From positions 430,308 through 494,307 of the forward strand of contig NZ_JAGHKP010000003.1 in the NCBI RefSeq assembly GCF_017742215.1: a stretch of 64,000 bases of DNA. The letters are read 5' to 3'. Under the pieces are notes generated by a model that made no database searches, was not told where the DNA came from, and was given only the letters and a program-made list of their open reading frames with translations. The position numbers and the translations under genes are program-made. Below, one piece after another: positions 43,019 through 52,366 of this stretch (the first letter of the stretch is position 1; each line of letters starts with the position of its first letter). This stretch comes from Chitinophaga chungangae. GTDB taxonomy: Bacteria; Bacteroidota; Bacteroidia; Chitinophagales; Chitinophagaceae.

Positions 43019-44140
43019 ATGTCCGTTCAAATAGATGTAGTGATACCGTCATTCAGGCTGGAAGAGCATTATCTTTTGCCGATCCTTTCCCTGAAAACGC
43101 CTGCGGATACTCAGATCAGGTTTTTCCTCGTGGCGGATAACCCCGCGGTGGTGCTTTCCCCCGTCATCCGCCAGCTGGTAGACGATCAGCGGGTGTTTCT
43201 TTCCATCAACCCGCAGAACATGGGCGCGGCGCGCACGCGCAACAAAGCGATGGAAATGGGCAGCGGGGAATGGATCCTTTTCCTGGACGATGATATCACT
43301 GTGCCGGTGAATTTGCTGGAGATCTACGCGGAAGCGATCCGCCGGTTCCCGGACGAGATCGGGTTTATCGGGCTGGTGAACATGCCGCCGCCGGTGAAAT
43401 CGTTTTCCCACGCCATCGTCGCCAGCGGCAGTATGGATATTTTCAAGATCGCGAAAGACCGTAAAGCATTTGCATGGGGCGCCACCGCGAACATGATGAT
43501 CAGCCGCAGGGCGATGGGCGACGTGCGTTTTTCGGAGATCTTCCCGAAAGCGGGCGGGGGAGAGGATGTGGATTTTTTTATGAATATGCGCGAAAGGAAC
43601 GGTTATAAAGACTTCAAATCCTTACCGGAAGCGGCCGTAGAGCATCCCTGGTGGAACAATGAGGCGTCGAATTTCAAAAGGCCTTTCCGCTACGGCATTG
43701 GCAACAGCTTGCTGCCGCAACGCAATCCCAGATACGCCTACCACGATTTTCCCAATACCATCGAAACCGTTTTCCTGGCATTGCTGGCTGGCATAGTGGC
43801 CGCGTTCGTAAAACCTTCGCTGCTGCCTGCCATCGGGCTGTTTATCGCCGGGGCGGCGGTGATAGAAGTAATAGCCGGCGCTGTGCAGTCTGCCAAAAGA
43901 AAGGCCAAACCGAGCGCTGAAGTATATTTTTACCTGCTGCTGCTCCGCCTGATACAGGAAGCCGGGATGTTCTGGGGGAATGTCTCCAGGTTTCGTTTCC
44001 AGGGGATCACGGAACGGTTTAATTACAACGGCAGTTTCAGGAAGACCCATTTCTACCGGACCAACACTTACAAACTCGTGAAATGGGTGCTTTATCCCTT
44101 ACTGGTGATCTGGATCTGGCGTTGTTACACCTCCGCGTAA
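43019..44140 (+). CDS. Glycosyltransferase family 2 with C-terminal membrane segments
   Basis: 373 aa. The GT-A fold has VVIPSFRLEEHYLLP at the start, the GAARTRNKAME segment, and the DXD-type metal site FLDDDIT near 91. A GGGEDVDF motif near 181 is the ED-x-D acceptor region. Hydrophobic segments near 245-290 and at the C-terminus anchor it in the inner membrane. It probably builds surface polysaccharide or LOS core. It overlaps the convergent glycosyltransferase by 16 bp. Confidence 0.9.
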   Translation: MSVQIDVVIPSFRLEEHYLLPILSLKTPADTQIRFFLVADNPAVVLSPVIRQLVDDQRVFLSINPQNMGAARTRNKAMEMGSGEWILFLDDDITVPVNLLEIYAEAIRRFPDEIGFIGLVNMPPPVKSFSHAIVASGSMDIFKIAKDRKAFAWGATANMMISRRAMGDVRFSEIFPKAGGGEDVDFFMNMRERNGYKDFKSLPEAAVEHPWWNNEASNFKRPFRYGIGNSLLPQRNPRYAYHDFPNTIETVFLALLAGIVAAFVKPSLLPAIGLFIAGAAVIEVIAGAVQSAKRKAKPSAEVYFYLLLLRLIQEAGMFWGNVSRFRFQGITERFNYNGSFRKTHFYRTNTYKLVKWVLYPLLVIWIWRCYTSA

Positions 44141-44925
44141 CCGTTCAGGCAGGAAATGATCTTGTAACGGATCGTTTCCATGTAACGGTATTCGTTCGCC
44201 ACCACTTCTGATTTCGAATTGCATTTGTGATGCAGGTGGTAACACACCGCCGCCATTTTGAGGCGTTTTTTGAGGATGCCGGCGTTGATGAGGCGTGCCG
44301 CAAACTCATTGTCTTCCGAGCCCCAGCCGTTGAAGGTATTGTTATACCCGTTGATGGCGATGAAGTCTTCTTTCCAGAAAGCAAGGTTGCAGCCTTTGGT
44401 GTTGGTGGATTTCTGTTTGGTCATCTTGAAGATGAAAGACAGGAAGGGCAAACGCAGGGAATTGATCCTGCTGCCGATGCCGGCGCTGAAAAAATGCAGT
44501 GGGCCGTCGTAACCGTAAGAAAGGATCTCGCCGGTTTTCGATTCGCTGATCATGGTGCGGGCGCCCTGGATAAACTGGCCCTGGCGCGCATGACCGATAT
44601 GATCTTCCACGAAGCGGGGGTGAAGCAGGATATCCCCGTCTATTTCAATGATATAATCTACTTCGGATAATTTAACGGCTTTGTTCAGGATAATGCTTTT
44701 CCGGAACCCGTCGTCTTCATGCCAGGCATGTTTGAACGGGATCTGGAGAATACGCTCCCACCTGCGGATCACGTCCGCAGTGGCGGGCCCGGAACCATCA
44801 TCGGCAATGATGATCTCGTCCGGCATAACAGTCTGCCTTTGGATGCTGACAAAGATAGTTTCAAGCGCCTTTGGCCAGTTGTAGGTTGAAATCAGCAATC
44901 CTACTTTGAACGTTCGTTTTTCCAT
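44125..44925 (-). CDS. Glycosyltransferase family 2 (Glyco_transf_2 + galactosyltransferase-like C-terminus)
   Basis: 266 aa. N-terminal GT2 with LLISTYNWPKALETIFVSI, the IIADDGS nucleotide-binding acid pair and the DXD site EIDGDI near 97; the C-terminal part has the FNGWGSEDNEFAARLI motif of the Glyco_transf_7C group. Cytosolic, likely acting on LOS core or a cell-surface glycan. Upstream of it on the same strand is an MsbA-like exporter. Confidence 0.9.
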   Translation of the reverse strand: MEKRTFKVGLLISTYNWPKALETIFVSIQRQTVMPDEIIIADDGSGPATADVIRRWERILQIPFKHAWHEDDGFRKSIILNKAVKLSEVDYIIEIDGDILLHPRFVEDHIGHARQGQFIQGARTMISESKTGEILSYGYDGPLHFFSAGIGSRINSLRLPFLSFIFKMTKQKSTNTKGCNLAFWKEDFIAINGYNNTFNGWGSEDNEFAARLINAGILKKRLKMAAVCYHLHHKCNSKSEVVANEYRYMETIRYKIISCLNGYAEV

Positions 44926-45112
44926 TCAAGGATTATTATCAGGTTTTGCAAAAGATTGGCCGTTCGCAGACCTTTCTTTGGTCGATAGTTGATAGTCAGG
45001 TTTTCGGCTCCCCTCCTGCATTTATAACGAGGATGGTCCCGAAATGTTACAGCACACGCTTAAAAATATGAAAATATAAGTTATGAAAAAAGAGTATATA
45101 TATTTTTTTTTC

Positions 45113-46948
45113 TCAGTTACCGCTAAAAGTCTGCATTTCTATCAACTTTTTATAAAGACCATTTCTCCCCAATAACTCAATATGAGTGCCAGTTTCCACG
45201 ATTTTTCCCTGTTCCACGACAATAATCAGGTCGGCCGTCTGGATAGTGCTTAAACGGTGGGCGATGATCACCGAGGTCCGGTTTTTCATCAGGTTGTTCA
45301 GCGCGTCCTGCACCATTTTCTCGGATTCCGTGTCCAGCGCGGATGTCGCCTCGTCCAGCAGCATGATCGGCGGGTTGCGGAGCACGGCGCGGGCGATGCA
45401 GATACGCTGGCGCTGGCCGCCGGAAAGTTTCACCCCGCGGTCGCCAATGCGGGTCTGGTAGCCTTTTTCAGTGCCGAGAATGAACTCATGGGCGTTGGCG
45501 ATGCGGGCCGCGGCTTCCACTTCTTCCTGGGTGGCCGCCTGGTTGCCGAAAGCGATATTGTTAAAGATCGTGTCGTTGAATAAAATGGTATCCTGGTTGA
45601 CTATTCCCATGAGATCGCGGACGGATTCCATGGTGTATTCGTTGATATTACGCCCGTCTATCCGTATTTCGCCGCTCCAGGGCTCGATAAACCGGGGGAT
45701 AAGGTCCATCAGCGTGCTTTTGCCGCCGCCGGAAGGGCCTACCAGTGCTACGCTTTTGCCTTTGGGGATGCTGAAGTCCACATGGTCGAGAATGGTGCGC
45801 TCGCCATAACCGAACGTTACGCCGCGGAACTCGATGCGGTCTTTGAAATCGGAAATGGGCCTGGCATCAGGGCTGTTTACGATGGAAGGTTTGGTATCTA
45901 TCAGGTTCAGCACCCTTTCGCCGGCGGCAATGCCGGAGTGGATGTTGGAAAATGACTGTGAGATGGCTTTTGCCGGGCGCATGATCTGCGAGAAGATGGC
46001 GATGTAGGCGATAAATTCGGCGGGATTCAGCTCTTTACTGCCTTCGGCGATAAGGGTGCCGCCGTAATACACGATGCCGGCCACCATCAGCACGCCCATG
46101 AACTCGCTCACGGGAGAGGCCAGCTGTATCCTTTTGGCCATGGCGCGGATAATGCGGCTGTAGGTCTTGTTTTCGTTGTCGAACCGGTCTTTTATATAAT
46201 TGGAGGCGTTGAAGGCTTTGATAATACGGATGCCGGAAAGCGCCTCGTCGAGATAACTGATCATATTGCCGTAGGTTTCGTGGCTTTCGGCCGCCTGTTG
46301 TTTCAGGCGTTTCACGATCCGGGAGATCAGCCAGCCCGCCACCGGGATCACCAGCATGGAAAAAAGCGTCAGTTTATAAGAGATCATGAACAACATTACC
46401 AGGTAGGTAATTAATGTTAAAGGTTCCTTAAAAATTACCTGGAGGGTGCCGGTCACGGAAAATTGTACGGTTTGCACGTCCGAAGAGACCTTTGAAATGA
46501 TGTCGCCTTTCCTTTCATTGTTAAAATAGGAGAGGTCGAGGTTCATGACATTGTTAAAAACGGACTTCCGGAGGTTGAGCAAAGTATGGATGCGCAGGTT
46601 TTCCATGGTTTTCTCGGAGAGATAACGGAAAATATTGCTGATAAGCACGGAAGTGATGATTACGGCGCAGACCCAAAGCAAGGTTTGTTGCAGGCCGATC
46701 GTGCGGTTGAACTCGGCGGCGTAATAGTTCATGGTCTTGAAAACGTCGAAAAAGCTGTCTGGCTTAACGGGAGGCGGGGCGGGGCAGTTCGGGTCCTGGT
46801 TGATGCCAAACAAAGTAGTGAGCAGCGGCGCTACCAGTGCAAGGTTCAACGTACCGAACACTACCGATATCAGCGTGAAAAGAATATAGGGGATCGCATA
46901 TTTTTCAATCGGTTTTGCAAACGATAAAAGCCTGAAATACGTCTTCAT
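45113..46948 (-). CDS. MsbA-like ABC transporter, fused permease and ATPase
   Basis: 611 aa. Six membrane segments occupy about residues 15-330. The ATPase follows with Walker A GPSGGGKST (near 405), Q-loop NQDTILF, signature LSGGQRQR (near 508) and Walker B IMLLDEATSALD (near 530), then the H-loop AHRLST. This is the homodimeric lipid/LOS exporter architecture. The adjoining glycosyltransferases support a role in envelope lipid or glycan export. A -7 box lies 26 bp upstream. Confidence 0.92.
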   Translation of the reverse strand: MKTYFRLLSFAKPIEKYAIPYILFTLISVVFGTLNLALVAPLLTTLFGINQDPNCPAPPPVKPDSFFDVFKTMNYYAAEFNRTIGLQQTLLWVCAVIITSVLISNIFRYLSEKTMENLRIHTLLNLRKSVFNNVMNLDLSYFNNERKGDIISKVSSDVQTVQFSVTGTLQVIFKEPLTLITYLVMLFMISYKLTLFSMLVIPVAGWLISRIVKRLKQQAAESHETYGNMISYLDEALSGIRIIKAFNASNYIKDRFDNENKTYSRIIRAMAKRIQLASPVSEFMGVLMVAGIVYYGGTLIAEGSKELNPAEFIAYIAIFSQIMRPAKAISQSFSNIHSGIAAGERVLNLIDTKPSIVNSPDARPISDFKDRIEFRGVTFGYGERTILDHVDFSIPKGKSVALVGPSGGGKSTLMDLIPRFIEPWSGEIRIDGRNINEYTMESVRDLMGIVNQDTILFNDTIFNNIAFGNQAATQEEVEAAARIANAHEFILGTEKGYQTRIGDRGVKLSGGQRQRICIARAVLRNPPIMLLDEATSALDTESEKMVQDALNNLMKNRTSVIIAHRLSTIQTADLIIVVEQGKIVETGTHIELLGRNGLYKKLIEMQTFSGN

Positions 46949-46974
46949 GTACTTGATTAACTAGATAAAACGTG

Positions 46975-46982
46975 CAAAGCTA
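46975..46982 (-). promoter_or_regulatory. -7 box of the ABC exporter gene
   Basis: CAAAGCTA (TAGCTTTG on the minus strand) is 26 bp before the start codon. Confidence 0.5.
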
Positions 46983-47127
46983 GTTATTATTTGGCAGATT
47001 GCCCCCGAAATGCGTATGGCCCGCCATGGACGGATATCTACATTCTGTGAAAAACAGGCTGGAAACAGGCGGTTTAACGTTGTGGCATGTTTATGGCCCT
47101 GTCTATAACAAGCAAAAACCTATTTTT

Positions 47128-47580
47128 ATGAAAGAGCAAACAGCAACAACAGGTGTTCTCAACGACCTGATCGCCATCCATAATGACCGTATTGCAGGCT
47201 ACCAGAAGGCCCTGAAAGAGCTCAAAGCGGAAGATTCTGATCTCGAAAGGCTGTTCACCGGCATGATCAGTGAAAGCCAGGACATCAGGGAAACGCTTGC
47301 CGCCGAAGTACGCGCCGCGGGCGGAGACGTTGAATCAGGCACCACCGCATCCGGTAAGATCTACCGTGCCTGGATGGACGTAAAAGCCGCGTTTTCCGGC
47401 AACGACCGGAAAGCAGTGCTTTCGAATTGCGAAGCCGGTGAAGACGCCGCGCAGAATGCTTACAAATCCGCATTGAAGGAAGACGGCCTGCCCTCTTACC
47501 TGAGAGAAGTGCTTACTTCCCAGATGCAATCCCTGCGGGCTTCCCACGACGAAGTGAAAGCCCTGCGCGACGCGGCGTAA
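47128..47580 (+). CDS. DUF2383 four-helix-bundle protein (PA2169 family)
   Basis: 150 aa from ATG 47128. The ferritin-like DUF2383 domain is marked by LNDLIAIHNDRIAGYQKAL, LFTGMISESQDIRETLAAEV, and CEAGEDAAQNAYKSAL motifs. Such proteins are stress-induced in several phyla, with no established reaction. It is cytosolic and monocistronic, ending at a strong terminator. Confidence 0.88.
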   Translation: MKEQTATTGVLNDLIAIHNDRIAGYQKALKELKAEDSDLERLFTGMISESQDIRETLAAEVRAAGGDVESGTTASGKIYRAWMDVKAAFSGNDRKAVLSNCEAGEDAAQNAYKSALKEDGLPSYLREVLTSQMQSLRASHDEVKALRDAA

Positions 47581-47657
47581 CAACGCAGCGTCCATTTATT
47601 AACTAATGGTATTCAAAGAGACGAACTGAATGTTTGGGAACCAGGTGGAGTAAAGAA

Positions 47658-47695
47658 AGAACGGGAAGCCGCGCAAGCTTCCCGTTCTGTGTTTT
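47658..47695. terminator. Bidirectional terminator between DUF2383 and DUF3037 genes
   Basis: A perfect 12-bp stem, agaacgggaagc / gcttcccgttct, between convergent genes. It is followed by tgtgtttt. Confidence 0.85.
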
Positions 47696-47701
47696 ATAGC
47701 G

Positions 47702-48079
47702 TTACAGCACCAGTTCGGCGTGTAATCTTTCGATCGTTTCCCCCGGCTCCCCGCCGCAAAGGCCCGGATGCACGCGGGAGGTCTGCAGAATGGAGCTGCG
47801 CATGGCCGTCAGCCAGCGGAAACGGCTGGCCAGGTCCAGCCGGCCGATGGGGCCTTCGCCGCGCGTTACCTTTTCGAACGCGGCTACGTAACCGCGCAGG
47901 GCTTCAATGTCCAGCCCCGGACTGATCGCCCGCAGTTTGTCTTCGTTCAGCGTGATGATCGTTTGCAGGAATTTTTTGTGCTTGCAGAAGAGGATCACGC
48001 CCACGTTGAGGAACTCTTCCCGCTCCACGCGCGGCACAACACGGATCACCGCATATTCATATAAGTGATTGTCTGGCAT
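47702..48079 (-). CDS. DUF3037 protein, partner of the HipA-like kinase
   Basis: 125 aa. The DUF3037 signature YEYAVIRVVPRVEREEFLNVGVILFC opens the protein. Its start lies inside the 3' end of the HipA-like kinase gene (23-bp overlap), so the two are translationally coupled. DUF3037 proteins occur next to HipA-like kinases in many bacteria; their role is unknown. Confidence 0.88.
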   Translation of the reverse strand: MPDNHLYEYAVIRVVPRVEREEFLNVGVILFCKHKKFLQTIITLNEDKLRAISPGLDIEALRGYVAAFEKVTRGEGPIGRLDLASRFRWLTAMRSSILQTSRVHPGLCGGEPGETIERLHAELVL

Positions 48080-48845
48080 GTTGCGCTTCGTTTAAAAAGA
48101 TCCCGGAATGTTGTAAACGGTGGGTCAGGAAGTTGTAATACACCTCCCTGGAGGCTTCTGGCTCTTCGCCGTGCGTGATCAGCCACTCGTCTGGTATGAG
48201 CGAAACCACATTGCGTATATGCGACGGCGTTAGCAATGCTTTAAATTCAGCGTCCACGGCGGCCAGTTCGCCGGCCCACGGCAGCAGCACGTGTTCTTTC
48301 ACCTGCACGAAGGGTTTTTTGGACTGTTCTTCCCAATTCGTCCAGGAATGATGGAAATAGAGGGAAGCGCCGTGGTCGATCAGCCACAGTTCCCGGTTCC
48401 ACAGCAGCATATTGGTATTGCGGGCGGTGCGGTCCACGTTGGTGAGCAGGCAATCCAGCCACACGATGCGCGAAGCCAGCAGCGGGTCTATGGCGGTGGT
48501 GGTCGGGTCGAACGTGATGGCGCCCGAAAGGTAATGCAGGCCGAGGTTCAGGCCGGTGCTGGCTTTCAGGAGGTCCTGTATTTCCTCGTCCGGCTCGGTG
48601 CGGCCAAAAGCTTCGTCGAGGCCGGCGAATACCAGCTCGGGCACTTTCAGGCCCAGTATGCGGGCTATTTCACCGCCTATCAGTTCCGCTATCAATGCCT
48701 TGATGCCCTGGCCCGCTCCGCGGAACTTCAGCACGTATAAAAATCCGTCGTCCGCTTCAGCGATGGCGGGCAGGCTGCCGCCTTCGCGCAGCGGCGTCAC
48801 ATACCGCGTTACGTTCACATGCCGGAGTTGAATGGTTTGCGTCAT
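48057..48845 (-). CDS. HipA-family Ser/Thr kinase
   Basis: 262 aa, about half the length of E. coli HipA, with only the kinase core. Seen: an ATP-binding FLYVLKFRG (Lys), the catalytic loop NVDRTARNTNML with its Asp-Asn pair, and the metal-binding LIDHG. No HipB-type antitoxin is adjacent; instead a DUF3037 gene overlaps its 3' end. This stand-alone group is distinct from classical HipBA toxin-antitoxin modules. Confidence 0.88.
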   Translation of the reverse strand: MTQTIQLRHVNVTRYVTPLREGGSLPAIAEADDGFLYVLKFRGAGQGIKALIAELIGGEIARILGLKVPELVFAGLDEAFGRTEPDEEIQDLLKASTGLNLGLHYLSGAITFDPTTTAIDPLLASRIVWLDCLLTNVDRTARNTNMLLWNRELWLIDHGASLYFHHSWTNWEEQSKKPFVQVKEHVLLPWAGELAAVDAEFKALLTPSHIRNVVSLIPDEWLITHGEEPEASREVYYNFLTHRLQHSGIFLNEAQHARQSLI

Positions 48846-48916
48846 AGAATCCTTCCTGTTTGAATAAAGGGGAAAATTACCGTAAAAATCCCATATCGCG
48901 GCCGCGTAAAAACATG

Positions 48917-48955
48917 AATGCCATCCCGCCGCATTTCCATGCGGAGGATGGCATT
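48917..48955 (-). terminator. Terminator after the S51-type peptidase gene
   Basis: A two-part stem, aatgccatcc / ggatggcatt with inner ccgcat / atgcgg, follows the minus-strand gene. The minus-strand tail contains gttttta. Confidence 0.75.
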
Positions 48956-48973
48956 GCCGGTTCCCGAAATGAT

Positions 48974-49612
48974 TTATTCGATGATCCGCTGATCGTCGCC
49001 GGAGATCACCAGCACTTCTTCGTCTCCCAGCGGCAGCGTATGATAACCGGCGGCCTGCAGCGCCATGTTGGCCTGGTGGGCGCCCTGGATAAAATCGGCG
49101 TTGTCGATATGCGGGATCACGATGATATTGGTGAGGTTGAGGCCTTCGAGGATCACTTCCGGCGCATCGTCCGGATCGTCCATGGAATCGAAATATTCGA
49201 TGGTGGGGCCCGCTACGATGGCGCCGGCGCTCCAGCCGGAGAATACCTTGCCCTGGCTAACGAGCGTGCGGATGATATCGTCCGCACCGCTGGCCCGCAA
49301 TATCCAGCGCAGGTAAAAAGTATTGCCGCCGCCCAGCCAGATCACGTCTTTGCCGGAAAGTTTGTCGCGCAGCTGTTGCCGGCGGTTGCGGAACAGGCGG
49401 AGATCGATAGGCTCCACCTGGTAACCTTTCCGGCTGAAGGTTTGCCGCACGGCTTTCACCCAGCCTTCAGACTGCGGTATTACATCGGCGGCGTTCTCGA
49501 TACAGGCAAGTTTGATGGCGGAGGGCTCTTTGCCCACCAGCCGGTTAAGCGCGTTCAGCTGCCGGTCGTTGATCCCGAGGGAATACAGGAGGAGTTTATA
49601 TTGTCTTGACAT
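48974..49612 (-). CDS. Peptidase S51-family protein (class I glutamine-amidotransferase-like)
   Basis: 212 aa from ATG at 49610-49612. It carries WLGGGNT and the nucleophile elbow GWSAGA of the S51 family, followed by IPHIDNADF where PepE has its NPH histidine. The family includes aspartyl dipeptidases and cyanophycinases. It is more divergent than the pepE gene at 3961, so substrate is unclear. Cytosolic and monocistronic. Confidence 0.85.
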   Translation of the reverse strand: MSRQYKLLLYSLGINDRQLNALNRLVGKEPSAIKLACIENAADVIPQSEGWVKAVRQTFSRKGYQVEPIDLRLFRNRRQQLRDKLSGKDVIWLGGGNTFYLRWILRASGADDIIRTLVSQGKVFSGWSAGAIVAGPTIEYFDSMDDPDDAPEVILEGLNLTNIIVIPHIDNADFIQGAHQANMALQAAGYHTLPLGDEEVLVISGDDQRIIE

Positions 49613-49756
49613 TGCTCGTTTGGGTTTGATGACCGGCCATGCCAAGCCGGGAAACCCGCTGCGGCCGGTGGCTGATTACTCCTGTAAAGGTAGATGGGTT
49701 TGCTTTAAGGGGCAGGTTGCTTTCCCGACAAATTAAAGGGGTAAATACGACATATT

Positions 49757-50749
49757 TTAAGCCGATTGGGCCATTACCCCTTCCTTGTTGTATTTGTTGC
49801 GGTATTCGATGGGAGAGAGGCCGGTCACGCGTTTGAACACGGTGCGGAAAGCCTTGGTGTCGTTGTACCCTACGTCGTACATCAGCTCGTTCACGCTTTT
49901 GCGGCTGGTTTCCAGTCCTTTTTTCGCCACTTCGATCTTCACGCGCTGGATGTATTCCACCACGGTGTTCGATGTCGCTTTTTTGAAGCGCCTTTCGAGA
50001 TTGCGGCGGCCCAGGGCAAACATGACGGCCAGCTGGTCTACGGTGATCTTTTCCTCGAAATTTTTTTCGATGTATTCCTGCGCTTTTTTGATGGGCTCGT
50101 CCTCGTGCGTTTTTTGTCCTTCGAACATGATGAAAGGGCTCTGGCTGGTGCGGTCGATGTCTATCATATACGCTTTGGACACGAGGATGGCTACGTCGCG
50201 GCCGGCGTGTTTTTCAATCAGGTAAACGGTCAGGTTCAGCCAGGAATACGCGCCGCCGCTGGTGTAAATGCCGTCTTCCCCGGTCATGATCTTATGGTCT
50301 ACGAGGTTTACGTCGGGGTACATGTTGCGGAATTCGTTGGCGAACTTCCAGTGGGTAGCGCATTGTTTGCCTTTCATCAAACCGGTGCCCGCGAGGAAAA
50401 ACGCGCCGATGCAAAAGGTGGCGATCTCGGCGCCGCGGTTGTACTGGTCTTTGATCCAGGGAATGAGGTCTTTGTTCAGCTCCAGCGCTTTTTGCTGGTC
50501 GCCATGTATCGCGGGAATGACGATCAGGTCGGTCTTTTTGATCTCACCGATCAGTTTTTCGGGGCGGATGGAAAACAGGCCGTCGCGCTGGCTGTTGTTT
50601 TTTTCGAGGCCTACCAGCTCGACTATAAAACGCGGTTCCCTGCCTAAAGCGGTCAGGAACCCGTTCACTTCGGAGAAGATCTGCAACGATCCTTCGATGT
50701 TCGTTACGCTGGTATGGCCCTGGGGCACGAGAATGGATATGTGTTTCAT
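49757..50749 (-). CDS. GlxA-type transcriptional regulator (DJ-1/PfpI domain + AraC HTH)
   Basis: 330 aa. N-terminal DJ-1/PfpI domain (about 1-190) with a Cys at the nucleophile position in ATFCIGAFFLAG; C-terminal AraC double HTH (about 225-320, with LAVMFALGRRNLERRFKKAT and YNDTKAFRTVFKRVTG). The ligand domain is usually inactive as an enzyme in this group. It is divergent from a second AraC-type regulator. Confidence 0.92.
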   Translation of the reverse strand: MKHISILVPQGHTSVTNIEGSLQIFSEVNGFLTALGREPRFIVELVGLEKNNSQRDGLFSIRPEKLIGEIKKTDLIVIPAIHGDQQKALELNKDLIPWIKDQYNRGAEIATFCIGAFFLAGTGLMKGKQCATHWKFANEFRNMYPDVNLVDHKIMTGEDGIYTSGGAYSWLNLTVYLIEKHAGRDVAILVSKAYMIDIDRTSQSPFIMFEGQKTHEDEPIKKAQEYIEKNFEEKITVDQLAVMFALGRRNLERRFKKATSNTVVEYIQRVKIEVAKKGLETSRKSVNELMYDVGYNDTKAFRTVFKRVTGLSPIEYRNKYNKEGVMAQSA

Positions 50750-50843
50750 ATTGCTAAATTACCAAGGGCGTTTGTCGCGATCAACCCCCTGGGATGTCTT
50801 TTTTACAACCCCTTTTTACCTTTTTTGCATCGGAAATGATCGG

Positions 50844-50851
50844 TATATTTG
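50844..50851 (+). promoter_or_regulatory. -7 box of the AraC-type regulator
   Basis: TATATTTG lies 21 bp before the start codon, with a TTTG 16 bp further upstream as a possible -33 element. Confidence 0.5.
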
Positions 50852-50872
50852 TTTTGACCTAACTTTTGGTGC

Positions 50873-51673
50873 ATGAAATACCAGCAACTGGTTACTCCCC
50901 CGCAATTAAAAGACCATATCCGGCATTTCTGGGTACTGGAAAGCGAGCACCCGCAGACCGACAGTACGTTCAGAACGATCGCAGACGGTTCTCCCGGCCT
51001 CATCCTGCAGGATACGGACAAAGGCGTGATGTTCCAGAATGCCAAAGAACTTCCCGGCGCGTTTCTTTACGGGCAAAGCACTTCCCATGCGGAAGTAAAG
51101 GTGAACGGGATGTTCAGCACCATCGGCATTTATTTCAGCCCGGGCGCATTGCGTTCGGTGTTTGGTTTGAGGGCGGACGAGCTGACCAATGGCTGTCTCC
51201 CGCTGGCGGACATTGCGGCGCCCATCGCCCGGCAATTGGCAGAAGCCGGCAGCCTGGAAGCACGCGTAAAAATGCTGACCGATTTTGTGAGCTCGCTGGT
51301 AACCCGCCACGAGCCGGCCGCCGATAAAAGCATGGAACATGCGCTGTCGCGCATCTGGCAGTCGGAAGGGAACCTTTCGCTGAAAGCGCTGCGGGAAGAG
51401 CTGGGCCTTTCGGAAAGAAGTTTCGAGCGGCGTTTTAAACAGATCGTAGGCGTTCCACCCAAGATGTTTTCCCGCATTTCGCAGTTCCAGGCTTCGCTGA
51501 CGCAGCTGCGCAACCTGAAATATGAAAAACTTTCGGATGTGGCGTTTGGCAACGAATATGCAGACCAGAGCCATTTTATCCGCGCGTTCCGGGAATTCGC
51601 CGGCGTATCGCCTCTCAAGTTCAGCACCCATACGCCGGAAGTGATGAAAAACTTTTCCGCCGTCAACAAATAA
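50873..51673 (+). CDS. AraC-family regulator with DUF6597-type N-terminus
   Basis: 266 aa. The N-terminal domain (VTPPQLKDHIRHFWVLE, ISFSPG-like IYFSPGALRSVFG) is the DUF6597/AraC-sensor type; the C-terminal HTH_18 (about 160-250) has SLKALREELGLSERSFERRFKQ and SDVAFGNEYADQSHFIRAFREF. It is followed by genes for DUF1772 and DoxX proteins that are often controlled by regulators of this kind. Confidence 0.9.
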   Translation: MKYQQLVTPPQLKDHIRHFWVLESEHPQTDSTFRTIADGSPGLILQDTDKGVMFQNAKELPGAFLYGQSTSHAEVKVNGMFSTIGIYFSPGALRSVFGLRADELTNGCLPLADIAAPIARQLAEAGSLEARVKMLTDFVSSLVTRHEPAADKSMEHALSRIWQSEGNLSLKALREELGLSERSFERRFKQIVGVPPKMFSRISQFQASLTQLRNLKYEKLSDVAFGNEYADQSHFIRAFREFAGVSPLKFSTHTPEVMKNFSAVNK

Positions 51674-51737
51674 CAGCCCCGCCTGGTCTTTTCCGCATCA
51701 TGACGGTTTTGTTCTATTTTCCGGTCCTCCGGCGGTC

Positions 51738-51745
51738 TAGCTTTG
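51738..51745 (+). promoter_or_regulatory. -7 box of the DUF1772 gene
   Basis: TAGCTTTG is 18 bp before the start codon. Confidence 0.45.
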
Positions 51746-51763
51746 CTGTAAACAATCCACACC

Positions 51764-52264
51764 ATGATCGTCAATATCACGCTTTTCCTGGCCACTATGG
51801 CCACCGTGCTGGCAGCAGGACTTTTTTACTCCTACGCCGTGTCCGTTAATCCCGGTTTGGGCCGCCTGCCTGATGCGGCATATCTTTCAGCCATGCAGTC
51901 CATCAACCGCGCCATTCTCAACCCTTTGTTTTTCCTGAGTTTTATGGGCGCGGTATTGCTTTTGCCGGCCAGCGCCTGGATGCATTACAGCCGCAACCAT
52001 ATCCGTTTCTGGTGGCTGCTGGCCGCGGCGGTGGTGTATATTGCGGGCACCTTCGGCGTAACCGTTGCGGGCAATGTGCCGCTGAACAATACGCTGGACG
52101 CGATGAACCTGGAAGGCGCCACCCCGGAACAGCTGAGCGGCTGGCGCAAAACGTTCGAAAAACCCTGGAACACCTTAAATACGGTGCGCACGTGGGCGAA
52201 CATTTTATCGGCCGCCATACTGGCCGCGATGTTTATCTTCACAAAAGATACGCAGGGGGAATAG
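51764..52264 (+). CDS. DUF1772 (anthrone oxygenase-like) membrane protein
   Basis: 166 aa with four hydrophobic segments. AAGLFYSYAVSVNPGLGRL, YLSAMQSINRAILNP and the VAGNVPLNNTLD motif identify DUF1772. Fungal relatives are anthrone oxygenases; the bacterial role is unknown. It has its own -7 box and lies 90 bp after the AraC-type regulator. Confidence 0.9.
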   Translation: MIVNITLFLATMATVLAAGLFYSYAVSVNPGLGRLPDAAYLSAMQSINRAILNPLFFLSFMGAVLLLPASAWMHYSRNHIRFWWLLAAAVVYIAGTFGVTVAGNVPLNNTLDAMNLEGATPEQLSGWRKTFEKPWNTLNTVRTWANILSAAILAAMFIFTKDTQGE

Positions 52265-52366
52265 GGGATGTCGGATTCAACCCTCTTTTTGTCTTAATCG
52301 CACATCACGCGGAAAAAGAAATCACGCTAAACTTGCAGTATGATTTCACCACAAAACTTTTGACTT

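Noticed and set aside
46999..47127. N-terminal extension of the DUF2383 protein from TTG 46999
   Set aside because: The extension has no similarity to the family, and the ATG at 47128 starts the conserved helix.
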